Positions 33,965 to 45,400 of a stretch of 64,000 nt of DNA are shown one piece after another (the first letter of the stretch is position 1; each line of letters begins with the position of its first letter). Position numbers and translations under genes: made by a program. A model generated the notes under the pieces. That model saw only the letters and a list, made by a program, of their open reading frames with translations. It did not search any database and was not told the DNA's origin. The DNA comes from Sorex araneus (lineage: Eukaryota > Chordata > Mammalia > Eulipotyphla > Soricidae), in assembly GCF_027595985.1 (NCBI RefSeq), contig NC_073304.1, positions 213,372,500 through 213,436,499 on the forward strand, read 5' to 3'.

Positions 33965-34414
33965 TTGAACTGTATGCTTGGCTCAGAGGTGGCCGCTGGG
34001 GGACTTAAACATGCATAAACCCAAGTCGCAGTGCACTGCCTGAGTCAGGACCGTAGGACAAAGGGGCCTACGATCCTAATTCGGCATCAGCTGGGTGCCG
34101 GAGTCCTGGGGTCCTAGAGCGCCCTCCTGCTGAGTGCAGAAAATCTCTGGGGTGATCTGCTTGGTGGGGAGAATAAGCCGCTGTGTCCTGGGCCAGGCTC
34201 CGCGGGTCCCTCCTGGGAAGACCCCCAGTGTTGTCTGGGGTGCAGGTGGACTGGGGAAGCAGCACCCAGAGAGCCCTGCGAAGCGGAAAGGGCCACTTGA
34301 ATCCCAGGCATGTGGTCTTGCACATGCCTCGTGTTTCAGCTTCATCACCAGTGAAGGGAAACTCATTCTCCTGCTTGACAGGGTTGTTGGGAAGATTTCA
34401 AGGAAGAACTTGGG
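33965..34414. other. Spacer between RSAD1 and ACSF2; no gene seen
   Basis: Unique sequence upstream of the RSAD1 CpG island. The rest of the RSAD1-ACSF2 spacer to 36398 is mainly SINEs and L1 fragments. Confidence 0.5.
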
Positions 34415-35045
34415 TTTGAGGGCCAGTCCTGGCAGTGCTCACTCCTGGGAGTGCTCCAGAGGCCATGTGTGGTGCTGGGGATCGAGCCAGGGTTGGCCGC
34501 ATGCAGGGCGAGTTCCTTAACCCTGGTACTATCTCTCGTGCCCCTCAATAAAAAAAAAAATTTTGTATGAAAGCACCAAGCATAGCTGGCAGTGGGCATA
34601 CATACCCTAAGGCTACGGATTTTTGAGGAAAGAGAGCAGTGGTGTTGTCAGGAGGACTCTCTGGGAAGTCAAGAGCGGGATGGGGATGGGAGAATCCTAT
34701 GTGTCTTCTAATATTGTTTGGTGGGGTTTGCTTGTTGGCTTTGGGACCACATCCAGCAGTGGGCAGGGATCACTCCTGGCAGGCTAGGGGACCATATGGG
34801 ATGCCTGAGATCAAACCTGGATCAGCTGCATCTAAGGCAGGCATCTCACATGTTATCCTATGGCTCTGGCTCTGTTTTGGTATTTGGGCCACATCTGGTG
34901 ATGCTCGAAGGCTTTTTCTGTGTGCTGAGCTCAGGAGTCACCCCTGGTGGTGCTCAGGGGATCATATGCGATGCCAGAGATTCAAAACAGGTATGGCAGG
35001 ATACAGGGCAAGTGATGAAACTCCCTATGCTATCTCTCAGGTACC
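34415..35045 (-). mobile_element. Three old shrew-type SINEs
   Basis: Copies at 34415-34543, 34730-34870 and 34876-35045, all minus; all have lost the A-rich tail. Confidence 0.68.
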
Positions 35046-35169
35046 CAAGTGCTTTTTTGGAACCTACGTGTTTATTTTTTATTTCAAACTGCAACATTCT
35101 TAGTTTCCCTGGCCCAGCACGGGAATTCCAAGTTCATGAATTTAAAAAAATAAAATAAAATAGAATAGA

Positions 35170-35560
35170 GTAAAAGAAAAACGCTTAGTTGGGGGAGGAA
35201 GTGAATAATAGGTGAAAATGGGATGATGGGGGGAGGGTGGTTAGGTCAGAGAAGGGACCTCTATGACAAAGATAGTGGGAAGTGATCACACTGGATAAGA
35301 ACTGGGTGCTGAAAGGAGGTAAAGTGATATGCAGGATACCCTTTCAGTAACAGTTTGCAAACCACGATGCCTAAAAGAGGAAAGTGCTATAGTGGCAGGC
35401 TGGGGGGCAGGAGGGAAACTGGGCACACTGGTGTAGGGAAGTAGACACTGGTGAAGGGAGGGGTGCTTGAACATTGTAGAACTGAAACTCCATAATGGAT
35501 GACTTTGTAACTTTGTATCCCGTGGTGAGCCAGTAAATGTTAAAAAATATTTTTACAAAA
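35170..35560 (+). mobile_element. L1 3'-end fragment (lineage-specific type)
   Basis: Contains a G-rich polypurine tract (GGCTGGGGGGCAGGAGGG), CACTGGTGAAGGGAGGGGTG, TTGAACATTGTAGAACTGA, CTTTGTAACTTTGTATC and an A-rich end, in the same order as the tails at 62835-63099 and 19651-20124 but more diverged. Confidence 0.65.
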
Positions 35561-35577
35561 AGAAAGTGGGATGGTTT

Positions 35578-35824
35578 CTGTAGCACTGTAGCACTGTAGT
35601 CCAACCCGCATCGATTTGCTCGAGTGGGCACCAGTAACATCTCCATCATGAGACTTCTTGTTACTGTTTTTGGCACATTGAATATGCCACGGGTAGCTTG
35701 CCAGTCTCTGCTGTGTGGCCGAGATACTCTTGGTAGCTTGCCGGGCTGAGAGGGGCGGAGGAATTGAACCTGGGTGGGCTGCATGCAAGGCTAACACCCT
35801 ACCCGCTGTGCTACTGTTCCAGTC
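35578..35824 (-). mobile_element. RTE-tailed SINE (copy D, variant terminal repeat)
   Basis: Inserted in an old L1 3' UTR, flanked by a short duplication GGTTTCT. The tail reads CTGGTGCCCACTCGAGCAAA and ends in tandem CTACAGTG units instead of GACAGT. Confidence 0.84.
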
Positions 35825-35834
35825 CATTAGGTTT

Positions 35835-35945
35835 CTAAGGTGATGGAAATATTTTAAATAAATTTGGGTGATGATTGCACAACAGGCCAGAAATCACGCA
35901 CTGTAGCTAAAATGAAAGATATATAAATCATATAAATAAAGACAT
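35835..35945 (+). mobile_element. Ancient L1 3' end fragment
   Basis: AAGGTGATGGAAATATTTTAAA, GGGTGATGATTGCACAAC and CATATAAATAAAG match the terminal part of L1M 3' UTRs. RTE-tailed SINE copy D inserted at its left side. Confidence 0.7.
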
Positions 35946-36398
35946 TATTTTTTGCACTGGGGTCACCCAGAGTGGTGCACGCTCAAGGAACTTTACGGAA
36001 CCCAGCACTTCCTTCTGTAAAGCACGTGCTTCAGTCCTTGGAGCCATCTCCCCGGCCCCAAAGAACACATCTTGCTAGACGAGTAGGATAATGTGGAAAA
36101 AGCAAATGAGAATAGCCACCCTCCAGCTGGATTGGTATCTCAGAGGGATCGATGAGGATCGAAACCCGTCAACAAGGCAGGCCAGCATGAGCTACTGCTG
36201 ACAAGGCCCAGAAGGCTGAAAGTGCCCGCGTCCCACCAGCTCTCCCCTCCTCCTCCCTGCACGGCTGCCAAGAGATCACGCAGGGCGAAAGCAGCCAAAG
36301 GAAACGAGCTCTTTATGCCAAGTCACATAGACAGACAGCGGAGGCGGGGGGGGGGGGGCAAGAGCAGGGAGGGCCTCGGCGCCCCCAAGCCCTCTTTT

Positions 36399-36449
36399 TC
36401 AGAGGTTTAGACGTTGTTCCATCTGCTCTCGAAGTTTGTGTTTCTGGAT
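36399..36449 (-). CDS. ACSF2: ACSF2 exon 16 (stop TGA)
   Basis: Sixteen codons, [16 protein letters not shown], after acceptor CTCTAG, then TGA. Human ends IQKFKLREQMERHLNL as remembered. A weak polyadenylation hexamer CATAAA on the minus strand (36312-36317) lies about 85 bp downstream. Confidence 0.9.
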   Translation of the reverse strand: MQKHKLREQMEQRLNL

Positions 36450-39400
36450 CTAGAGGCAAGAGAAAGAAATAAGAGCCAGGCTCTGGGCCTCTGCCAGCCG
36501 GGCACTCTGTCTGTCTGCAGAGAACCCAGGGGTTCCTCAGGCTGAAACTGGGAATGTCTGGGGTTACCCCGGGTAAGCTGACCTATGGCCACTCTCCTGC
36601 TAGCCTCCAGATAGACCCTTTTTGGCTATTTTCTTTTTTTTTCTTTTTATTGAGTCACACCTGGCGATACACAGGGGTTACTCCTGGCTCTGCACTCAGG
36701 AATTACCCCTGGCCGTGCTCAGGGGACCATATGGGATGCTGGGATTCGAACCTGGGTCGGCCGCGTGCAAGGCAAACGCCCTACCCGCTGTGCTATCGCT
36801 CCAGCCCCATTGGCTATTTTCTTGAGAGGGGGTTGACACCCGGCCGTGTGTGACTTGCTCTGGGCTCTGTTGCCCTGGGATCAGTCCTGGAGATGCTTGG
36901 GGAACTGCATGCAGGCATCCAGCCTGGGTTGGCCACATGCAAGGCAGCACCTTAATCCCCTGGACTGCCTGCCGGCTTCGGACAGACTCGCCAGTGGCTG
37001 AGGGGCTGCCGTCTGCCTGGCCTTCAGTACCAGGGACCCAGGCCTCCCTCCCTTCCCCGTCTCCCCCACGAACACACCTTTCCCGAGACTGTGAGCGGGT
37101 AGCTCGTGACAAACACGAAATAGCGGGGAATCTTGAAGTGGGAGATCTGCAGAGCCAAGACAGGGAGAGTGTCAGGCGGGCGACCCGGGGGCGGTGGGGA
37201 GGGGAGGGGCGGGGCGGGGGCTGGGGCACCCACCTTCCCTTTGCAGAAAGCCTTGAGCTCCTCGGCCGTGGTCTCCTGGCCTGCCTTCAGCCGGATGCAG
37301 GCACAGACTTCCTCCCCCATCCGGTCATCCTTCACTCCCACCACCTTCCAGGGGCAGAGCCACAACTCAGAAGGCCTCTGCCTGTTTCCTGCCTCCCTCC
37401 TGGGGGCGCCCAGCACAGCTTGGGGGCAGGAGGGAGACACGGAAGGGGGAAGCGGGGACCCTCTGGCGGCACGGCAGCTTGGCGTGCAGGGGCCTCACCT
37501 GCACTTCCTGCACCTTGGGGTGTGTGTGGAAGAAGTCCTCCAGCTCCGCGGGGTAGATGTTCTCCCCACCCCGGATGATCATGTCCTTAGAGCGGCCCAC
37601 AATCCTGCAGAAGCCGTCCTTGTCCATCGTGGCGATGTCTCTGCAAGGAAAGCCAGGGATGGCCTCTCTCTCTCTCTCTCCCCTCGGCCTGGTCTGGCTG
37701 GCTGGCTCGCTCGTTCATCACACACTTAGCGAGCACCTATGATGTGTCCGACGCTGTGTTAGGCTGAGGGGGTGGTAGGGGGGGAGGGGGACAGCAGGAA
37801 CAAGAAGACATTCCCTGGGACTCGAGAGAGGAGGAGGAAGCCAAAACCGAGCCGCCCCCCACCCTCCCTCCCCGCAGTCTCGACCCGTCTCCTCACCCCG
37901 TCCGATACCACTTGTCTGGTCCGATGACCTCGTCTGTCTTCTGGGGCTCGCCCCAGTAGCCCAGCATGACACAATACCCGCGGATGCACAGCTCTCCCGG
38001 CGCGTTCAGCTCCACCAGCTCCCCGGTCTGCTGGTCAATGATCTGGGCCTGGGAAATCCGACGGCTTCAGGTCAGGGGCTCCCTCCCACCCCCTCACCTT
38101 TCAGAACGAAAGCCTCGGGGTGAGGGCGAAGGGGAGGGGGCCTTGGCATTCCCTCCCCCCAGTCACGCAGCTCCTAGGTTTTGCAATGCCACTCCAGGGC
38201 AGGACGGCAAAGGCCGCCCGCAGCCGGCCACCTGTGCTGGCATGAGAGTATCTCAGAGGCCCACGTGGGGTCTTCAGGCAGGAGTGCCACGGAGGGCCGG
38301 GCCAGCTGCAGGATCCGAGGCTGCCCGGCAGGAGAGAGAGTCTCCCCCAACAAGCCGTGAAGCAGCAAACAGAGAAGCCGCAGAGGGTGGCGTGGCCAGG
38401 CAGCAGTCGGGAAGCCTGGGACAGAAATGTCCCGCTGCCCCAGACAGGCCAGGGATGGTCTGAAGTGGAGGGCATGCGGGGGTGGGTGTCCCGGGGAGCA
38501 GCACGGGCCCATCAGAACCCCTGGCTGGGCAGAGGCAGCCCAGGATGGTGAAGAAGAGCGGCCGCTAGGGGACGTGGGCTGTGACCCCAGAGGGGACAGG
38601 GAAGCCCAGTACACGAGGACATGCCACACTGGTGCCAGAGCTGGGGGTCTGAGAGGAGCCCTTCTGTGCAAAGACCCCAAAGGGCCAGGCGGCTTTGGAA
38701 ACCCTGTGCTGATGGCAAATGAGAAAAGCACCGCTCGGTGGGGGTGGGGTGCTGGGGCCTGGGGGGGGGCGTGTAGCCCGGCAGGCTGGGCACAGGCAGC
38801 AGCAGGCAGCAGGCTCCAGCCTGAGTCCCCAGGCTGCAGGGTACTCTGAGCACAACTGGGAGAGACCCCCCGAGCACTGAGCCCAGAGTAGCTCCTCAGC
38901 ACCACAGGGACTTGGTCCCCAAACCCAATAGCAAAAAGGGTGAAAAGGCTGTTGTGAGGCAGGGAGGGGCGGGGGAGAGAGAACGGGGTGGGAGGGGTGG
39001 AAACAGTCTCGGCGCGCTCTCCTCTCTGAGCTGCCGTGGCTTCCCCAGGCCGACTGAGGGGTTTGGCAAAAACACCTCGGGCGGGAAGGGAGGCTGCGGA
39101 GAAGCCCAGCTGGCCGCGGCGTTTGCCACTGCGCCGCTCTGCCCATTAGACCCCCACCTGGCCTGGCCTGGCTGGGGAGCCCGACTTGATCCTGGGGTGC
39201 TCAGGGTCCGAGCGGTTTGGATCAGTCATGGAGAGAAACCCCGGCCGTGGGGGGCGCCGGGGCTCACCTCTGTGTGAGGCATTACTCTGCCCACAGTCTC
39301 CGCCTTCTGCTCCGTGGTGTCCTCGGCAAAGGTCATGAAGGTCACCGGACTGTTCTCGGTGGTTCCGTATGCCACCTGGAGGGGGCCCAGGGAGGTGTTT

Positions 39401-42400
39401 GCGGGAGTGGGAGGACCCCAGAGGGAGGGGGCGCACTCCCTCTGGGACCTGGAACCCGCCCGGCTGGCTCCCAACCGAGCGCTCAGACCAGGTCCTCCCA
39501 GTCTCGCTGCGGCCCCAGCCCAGCCACGTGCTCTGACCTTACCAGCCCTCTGCCCCGGTCCCCTTCCTTGTTTCAGCTCACCCCACCCCTTCCCGCCAAG
39601 CCACAGGTCCCGTCAACTTGATGAGAAAGCCAGCCTGCCTCGAGCCAGCCGGGAACCCCTCAGACACCCCCACCGCCACCCCAGGCACCCCCCACCCCCG
39701 CCCCCCACCGACCCTGCACCAGCCTCCTGAAACCAGGGACAAGTGTCTGGCCATGGGGCTGGGTGCCCCCCAAGCTCTGGAGAGCTGCCTGTGAGTTAAT
39801 TTCCATCAAAATAAAAATATAGCCAAAGGAAGGCTTTTAGAAGCCTGGGCACACTCCCCGCCACACCCCGCCTTCTACCCCCACCGCATCGAGCGGTTGG
39901 AACATCCTGAGCAAGAGAAAACCAGAAGCCAGCCTCGGCGAGGCCCAAAAACCATCCGGAACGTTCCGGGCCAATTATAATAACCCTCAACTAGAGGCAA
40001 GGGTGGCAGGGACAGCCGGGTACCTGGCTGCTGGGAGAAGAGGAGGGAGTGTTCTCCGGGAAGAGACCTCAGCCTGCCTTCCCCCACTTAGCCCAGTCTC
40101 ACCGCACCCCCCACCCCAGCAATTTCCTCCCCTCCAGCCCTAAGGGACAAGTGCTCCAGCAGGCAGCCCGCTTGCTCCCCCCACACCCCCCAATCCCCTT
40201 CCTCTTCCCGCAGGAGCAGGAATCCGTGTGCGGAGGGTGGGGCTGCCCACAGGACCCCAGGACCCGGCCCCCCTCACTCGCCCCGAGGCCCCGGGGACAC
40301 TGCCCAGGTGTGGCCTCTGCCAAGTACACCTTGGCGCCACCCCGCGAGCCCCCTGGGCACTGGGCGTGGGGAGGAAGAGAGGGGGATAATTTAGGGGGAT
40401 TAAGAAAGGGAAGTGGGGGAGATGGTGTGACCCGCTAGGCTGCCCAGACTCCGAGCCTGCGGCCCTCAGGTGTCCTGGGGGTCACGTCACCCGCTCATCC
40501 CCCACCCCACCCGCATCCCAAGTTCCCACTTTTCCACCGCAGGGCAGGGCCGGGTTGGTGCCAGGAACAGAAACTCCAGCCCGGGGCGCGGGGCGGGGGG
40601 CGCGGGTTGGCTCCGAGTCCCGCCGGAAGGGGGCGCGCGCGACGCCGGAGCGCACAAGCGCCCCTTTAAAGCGCCGCCGCCGCCCGACCGCGGCGAGACT
40701 CGCGTCCGGCCGGGACGTCCCGCTCCGCTTCCTCCCTCCCGGGGCCAGGGCGCGCGGCCGAGCGGGCTTGGAGGGGCGGGGAGGTGGCGTGGAGGCTGCA
40801 GCTAGAGCAAACAAACAAGTTCAGAGACTGCCTCCCTCTCTCCGGTGCAAACTCAAGACACCCTCCCCATCCCTCCCTAACTCCGTGCTCCCCCCCCCCA
40901 AAAAAAAAGCCTGGGGAGGAGGCGGTAGGGGGCCGGAGAGAAGCTGGACCCAGAGCCCGGAGAAAGGGGGAGGGTCCCAGCCCAGCAGGGTCGCCGGGGC
41001 CAACGTCCCTCCCCGTCGAGGGCGGGGGCGCATCTCCGGCCGCGCGCGCGGGAGGGGGCAGCGCCGGTGCCCCGATGCTCCACGTAGTTGCTGGCTCGGG
41101 CCGCGCGCTGCGGTCGGGGCCACCGTATAAATAGGCCCGGAGACCCGCGCTCCGAGGACTTGCCGCCGCCGCCGCAGCCCCGGGCCCCAGGCGTCCCGGC
41201 CATGGCCCGCCCGGTGCTCCTGCTCTTGCTCGGCCTCCTGGCCGGCCTGCTGCCCGCGCTGGCGGCCTGCCCCCAGCACTGCCACTGCCACGGCGACCTG
41301 CAGCACGTCATCTGCGACAAGGTGGGTCTGCACAAGATCCCCAAAGTCTCGGAGAAGACCAAGCTGCTCAACCTGCAGCGCAACAGCTTCCCGGTGCTGG
41401 CGGCCAACGCCTTCCGCGCGATGCCCAACCTCGTGTCGCTGCATCTGCAGCACTGCCAGATCCGCGAGGTGGCGGCCGGCGCCTTCCGCGGCCTCAAGCA
41501 GCTCATCTACCTGTACCTGTCGCACAACGACATCCGCGTGCTGCGCGCCGGCGCCTTCGACGACCTGAGCGAGCTCACCTACCTCTACCTGGACCACAAC
41601 AAGGTGACCGAGCTGCCCCGCGGGCTGCTCTCGCCGCTCGTCAACCTCTTCATCCTGCAGCTCAACAACAACAAGATCCGCGAGCTGCGCGCCGGCGCCT
41701 TCCAGGGCGCCAAGGACCTGCGCTGGCTCTACCTGTCCGAGAACGCGCTCAGCACCCTGCAGCCGGGCGCGCTCGACGACGTGGAGAACCTCGCCAAGTT
41801 CCACCTGGACAGGAACCAGCTGTCCAGCTACCCCGCGGCGGCGCTCAGCAAGCTGCGCGTGGTGGAGGAGCTGAAGCTGTCGCACAACCCCCTGAAGAGC
41901 ATCCCTGACAACGCCTTCCAGTCCTTCGGCAGGTACCTGGAGACCCTCTGGCTGGACAACACACACCTGGAGAAGGTGAGTTCCGGCCACAGAGTGCCGC
42001 TGTCCCGGGTTCCACTCTTCTCTGCCTGGGGGCTGGGGGGATCTGGGCTCACCGCGAAGCACCATCCTCTCCCTCAAAAATGGCCTCTGGTCCTGGGCTC
42101 TCTCCCAGATGCGGGCACTGCCCCCTCTGTCCCTCAACATGTTGCCTCCCGGCTCTAATCCCACCCCATTGCTCCTTGTCTCAGCCCCTGGCATCCTCGA
42201 TTCCCGCTTCTAAATGCAGCTGCCACAGCAGCCCCCCCCCCCCGCCCCCGTGGCCTCTAAGCAGCATCTCCACGGCGCCCCCCCAAAGCCCCCGCTGTGG
42301 GCAGCGGCCACCTCTTCCTGTTGGCCCTCTTCTGCTGTCCCCCTCCTGCTCTTTGGTAACCCCATAAAGGAAGGTTTGTTTCTTCAGGAGCCTTCCAGAG

Positions 42401-45400
42401 GAGCGGGCTGAGTCAGGCCCACAAAGAGATCCTGTTCCTGCCGGGCGGGAGGGTGGGAGAGAGAGGAAATACCTGGGGGAGCTCTTCCCCGCCCCCCACC
42501 GACGCGCACGCACACCCCCACTGCCTTCTCCGGCCTTTTTCACAGAGCGAGGCCCTGGGAATCACGGGTCCCGTAGACCCACAGCGGGGCCGGCACCGCC
42601 GGGCACAGGGAAGGGGCGAAGACGAAAGCCCAGCACCATCCTCGGCGGGGCCCCAGGTGTTTCCCGGAGGGAAGAGAGACCGTGCCTCCCTGTCCCCCTC
42701 CCTGCCGCTCGCCCCAGAACTGCTGCACCACGGTCATCCTGGCCTCTCTGTGATGGCCACGGCAGGGCCAGGAGCCAGGGACGCGCCCTTCTGTGATCAG
42801 AGAAATGCAGAGGCTTTTGCCAGGAGGTTGGGGCTCAGGACACGGTGGAGGATGGATGCCAGGGGGACCTTCTGTCCCTCCCTGGGCGAGGCTTGAGCCT
42901 GTCTGCGGCTCCTGTCCTTCCCGACCCCTCCCCAGTGAAAGAGGGGGAGTGCCCGTGCCCCTTGTGACACAGTGGCCTTTCAGTGGGCAGAGGAGGCTGG
43001 GCAGGGCCTGCGACATTTGTTCCAAGATGTGGGCACCCACCAGGGCCTTCCCGTGGAGCTTTCCGACCTGGCCGGCCCTGCTCACTGCGGCCGCTCCACA
43101 AACAGCATCTGGCAGGCAGAACCGGACGGTGAGGACAGAGGCGGGGGCAGTCCCAGGCCCCCGGGGCGGCGGGCAGCCCGGGCGCACGGCCCATCCCACC
43201 AAACCCTGACCGGCTCCTCCGGGCACCAGCTCAGCCCCGGGGCGCGATCCTGGCCACGTTGCCCCTGTGCCAGCGTGTGTGCCAGGTGCCAGGGGACGAG
43301 GGGCCCCCGGGGGCTGCGGCCACGGTGTGCTGACTGCTGTCGCCTTGGACTTCCGTGGCTTTCTCCTCACTTGCACTCTGGAAGTCACACCCCCGTCTCA
43401 GCAGGCCGTGGCCCAGATTAGGTCATCGGAGACCACATGGCCACACGCCCACCTCCTCCAGCCGCTGCAGCTCATGCCCCCAAGGGGCCGCTGCAGCTGG
43501 GAGAGGCTGGACAAGCCTTGGGGGGGGTTGCTCCCTCATACTCTCCTTGCCCCCCAGTTCTCGGACGGCGCCTTCGCGGGCACGAGCACGCTGAAGCACG
43601 TGCACCTGGAGAATAACCGCCTGAGCCAGCTGCCTCCCAGCTTCCCCTTTGACCACCTGGAGACCCTCACCCTCACCAACAACCCCTGGAAGTGCACCTG
43701 CCCGCTCCAGGGTCTTCGGAGGTGAGCACGTGCCCATGCGCCCCACCCCCAGACCACCGGGGCCGCAAGGCAGACAGACAGATGTTCAGAACGGACACCC
43801 CAGCTCTGCTGCCGGGCGGTGGCGGGGGGGGGGTGTCCCCAGGTGAATTGAGCGCCCTCCCTCCCTCCATCCCTCCCTCCCTCCCCCGGTGCCCGCATGT
43901 CTCTGCCCGCACCCCTGAAACTCTGTCTCTCCAGGTGGCTGGAAGCTAAGACTTCGCGCCCCGATGCCACCTGCGCCTCCCCCAGCAAGGTCAGAGGGCA
44001 GCACATCCGGGACACGGACGCCTTCCGCAGCTGCAAGTCCCCCACCAAACGGTCCAAGAAAGCCGGCCGCCACTAAATGGTAGGCCCCCGACCCCTCCAT
44101 GGAGATTCGGCAGGCAACCCCTTTGCTTGGGGAGAGGGAGGGCTGGGGCTTTGGGACAAGGAACAAAGGGGTACAGCCCGTGACCCCCCCCCATTCTCTG
44201 CAGACCTCATGGTGGTTTGCACGGGAGAGGGGGTGGGGGGCCCGTTGCCTGCCTGCCAGGGGAACAGCCTAAGCCTTCTGCTAGGGGGACTCCTGACCTC
44301 CTTCCTTTCCCCTGTTTCCTCCCCTCGCCCAGCCTCTGCCAGTACCCACACAGCGCTGGCCAGGCCCTGGCAGGGCCACGGGCATCCAGCACAAACCCAG
44401 ACCCCCAGACGGGAATGCCATCACACCTGCCCTGTCCTCTCAGAAAAGCTGTCGCGGGGGGCCCGGAGCAGGTGATTCTCAGCACAGGTGACCACCAGTC
44501 CAGTTGCCGCCCAGAGGGACCCCCCGCCGCTCGGCTGCCCCAGCCCCGCCATCCGGGAGCAACGCCAGAGCCGAGGCCTGCCCCTGCTTCCAGAGAGGGC
44601 TGGCGGCTCCGGCCCCCGCCTGCCAGGACACGCCAGCAGGACCCCAGGGCGTTGCTCCCGAGATGCGTTTCTTCCTCCAGTTTCTAGAACTATAAATGTA
44701 CGAGCGTATACCACTGACTCCCCGGGTCCCTAACTTGGCGACTCGCCAGCGGCTGTCTCTGGAACAAGGGTGGGAGAGGGTGTCTCCCTGGGAGGTCCAG
44801 CCGGGTTTGTCCCGTCCCCCCCCCCGAGCCCACCCACCTTGACCGCCACTCACCACCAGGTCCCTCATGTTCAACTTGTTGGTCATGCTTCGGATCAGCT
44901 CTGGGGGTGCTGAGGACCCCCCAATCACACCTGCATCAGAGAAGCCGGGTCCGGCCCAGAGCTCTCCCTTTACCCGTCCCTCAGACCGTTCCCATGGCCC
45001 TGGACGTGTTTGTGCAGGGGGGTTTCCTCCCTCCCGTTCCCGTTTCTGTGGTGACCCTGCCCGCTAGGTGCTCAACTGGCCTTGCCACCCTTTTCCCCAT
45101 CCCACCTCCACACATGGATGAGATGTTGTAACTGGAGAAGTCGGGCTGGTTCAGAATGTCCACGTACATGGTTGGGGTGCCATAGAGGTAGGCGCCTCTG
45201 TACAGGGGGGTGGGGGGGGAGCGTCTCGAAATCAGGCCTGGCAGGGACGGGGCCATCCCTCTTCTCCCCCACCCATTCTCAGCCTGCACACACACACAGC
45301 TATGGAGTACAGGCAGGTGGGGAGAGCTCTGGAAACAGGGACTGGGGGCATGGGGGGTGGGGGAGGGTTCCCCCAGGGCCCCCCAGGGCTAGCTCCATTA

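Noticed and set aside
41088-41201. In-frame upstream extension of the CHAD reading frame
   Set aside because: It lies across the TATA box and before the predicted transcription start; the signal peptide begins at 41202 and the 359-residue length matches the orthologue.
40821-42194. A 457-codon open frame on the minus strand over CHAD exon 1
   Set aside because: Antisense shadow of the GC-rich leucine-rich repeat coding exon; it shows no protein family character and crosses the CHAD promoter.
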